Shown piece by piece: positions 63,316 through 64,000 of a stretch of 64,000 bases of DNA (the stretch's first letter is position 1; each line of letters starts with the position of its first letter). Under the pieces are notes generated by a model. The model did no database searches, was not told the DNA's origin, and saw nothing but the letters and a program-made list of their open reading frames with translations. The position numbers were made by a program, and so were the translations under genes. The DNA lies in the NCBI GenBank assembly GCA_024036415.1, contig JAMWET010000129.1:561001-625000 (forward strand). The letters are read 5' to 3'. The DNA comes from Prochilodus magdalenae. Taxonomy: Eukaryota > Chordata > Actinopteri > Characiformes > Prochilodontidae.

Positions 63316-64000
63316 CAGATAGTAATCATAGCTGTCAGCAGTTAACGACTTCAGCGTCACACAGTGTGTTGATCCTATGAGAGGGTGTTGCAATACAGAG
63401 CAAAGTCAGAGCTCTTGCTTGAGGGAGCTAGGGAGCAGGAAGAGCGAGGCTTATTTACATTCTTGGATCTTTACGACCAGCCCTGATAAAGTGACCTAAT
63501 TTTCGGGTCCAATTTTAAGGTCTGACATAGTCAACATAGGACAGGCAGGTAAAAAGATGGCACATTAAAGGACAGTAAGCTAAAAAATACCCCAGGACGT
63601 AAAGGAGGACAGGAGGGAAAACAGGGAGTAGTGGGGCCAGGAACCCGGGAGATTCATGCAGGGTAAAGATGCCTACCAGAGATAAAGCTAAGCCCCCTCT
63701 GTACCACAGTCACTGATGTGCAAAGGCTGGTAGCATAAAAATAAAAGGAAGTCCATGCTTCAAAATGTCTTTCTAGGGTTCAGTATTTACCATCTCACAT
63801 GTTCTGTTTAATGCACTTTCACAGGTGGGGAACTACTCGTGCATCAATGTATCTATTTATTATTGTTTACTTGTTTTAATCATCTTTCTACCTATATCCA
63901 ATTATTATAATTAGGTGTGCTTAAAAACACTTTCTAGAAATGAGTATACACCAGTTAGATTTTATTCATAGGGCACATATTTTACTTTGATGAAGTGCGT

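Larger units (their letters stand above)
46847..64000 (-). other. sema4b: Upstream of the sema4b start codon: 5' UTR, upstream intron or promoter DNA, not resolved
   Basis: 17 kb with no recognisable coding exon on either strand. No CpG-rich promoter lies next to 46846, so a further 5' non-coding exon upstream is likely. Features seen: a GA-rich tract (51072-51143), an adenine-rich run (48623-48655), a small tandem repeat (53853-53890), and less AT-rich complex blocks near 51480-51620, 54350-54830 and 57450-57730 that could be conserved enhancers. The longest open frames (47086-47508 and 60731-61234) have no domain content. Confidence 0.5.

Noticed and set aside
1..64000. CRISPR arrays, operons, prokaryotic defence systems, tRNA or rRNA genes
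   Set aside because: None seen. The window is spliced vertebrate DNA, and I recognised no cloverleaf or rRNA sequence by eye.

Overview
The window is vertebrate nuclear DNA, almost certainly from a ray-finned fish. Short exons with GT..AG splice sites are separated by long AT-rich introns, and the sequence carries a fish-type Tc1/mariner element, MITEs and dispersed repeats of the kind I associate with otophysan (characin or catfish-like) genomes. Assignment to order is inference only. No bacterial, plasmid or phage features are present.

The main content is one gene on the minus strand. It is a semaphorin-4B orthologue (sema4b, sema4ba or sema4bb), whose complete coding sequence I reconstructed from 14 exons between 46846 (start codon) and 9929 (stop). 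All 13 introns have GT..AG ends and every reading phase joins correctly, giving 2526 nt and 841 residues. The order is signal peptide, sema domain, PSI domain, one Ig-like domain, a transmembrane helix and a cytosolic tail ending in the PDZ-binding motif DSIV. Intron 1 is 18.7 kb. The 17 kb above 46846 probably holds 5' untranslated or promoter sequence, but I could not place a first exon with confidence.

Downstream of sema4b on the same strand is the first coding exon of a second gene (321..631). It encodes two EF-hands and resembles the N-terminus of RASEF (Rab45). The rest of that gene lies beyond the left edge. The two genes are in tandem, about 9.3 kb apart from stop to start. That space holds the probable sema4b 3' UTR, a decayed Tc1 element truncated at its right end (5047..6516), a copy of a MITE family (about 4521..4748), and a perfect 39-bp inverted repeat (3803..3884).

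The remaining structure is repeats. There is a second, better-preserved copy of the same MITE with a TACA duplication (45548..45800), a dispersed repeat of about 600 bp in intron 2, a hairpin with 26-bp arms in intron 1, SINE-like fragments, and microsatellites. Two CT microsatellites lie inside the polypyrimidine regions of sema4b exons 2 and 4. I did not find a previously undescribed gene system. The observations most worth checking are the microsatellite-loaded splice acceptors, the long perfect palindromes and the MITE family.
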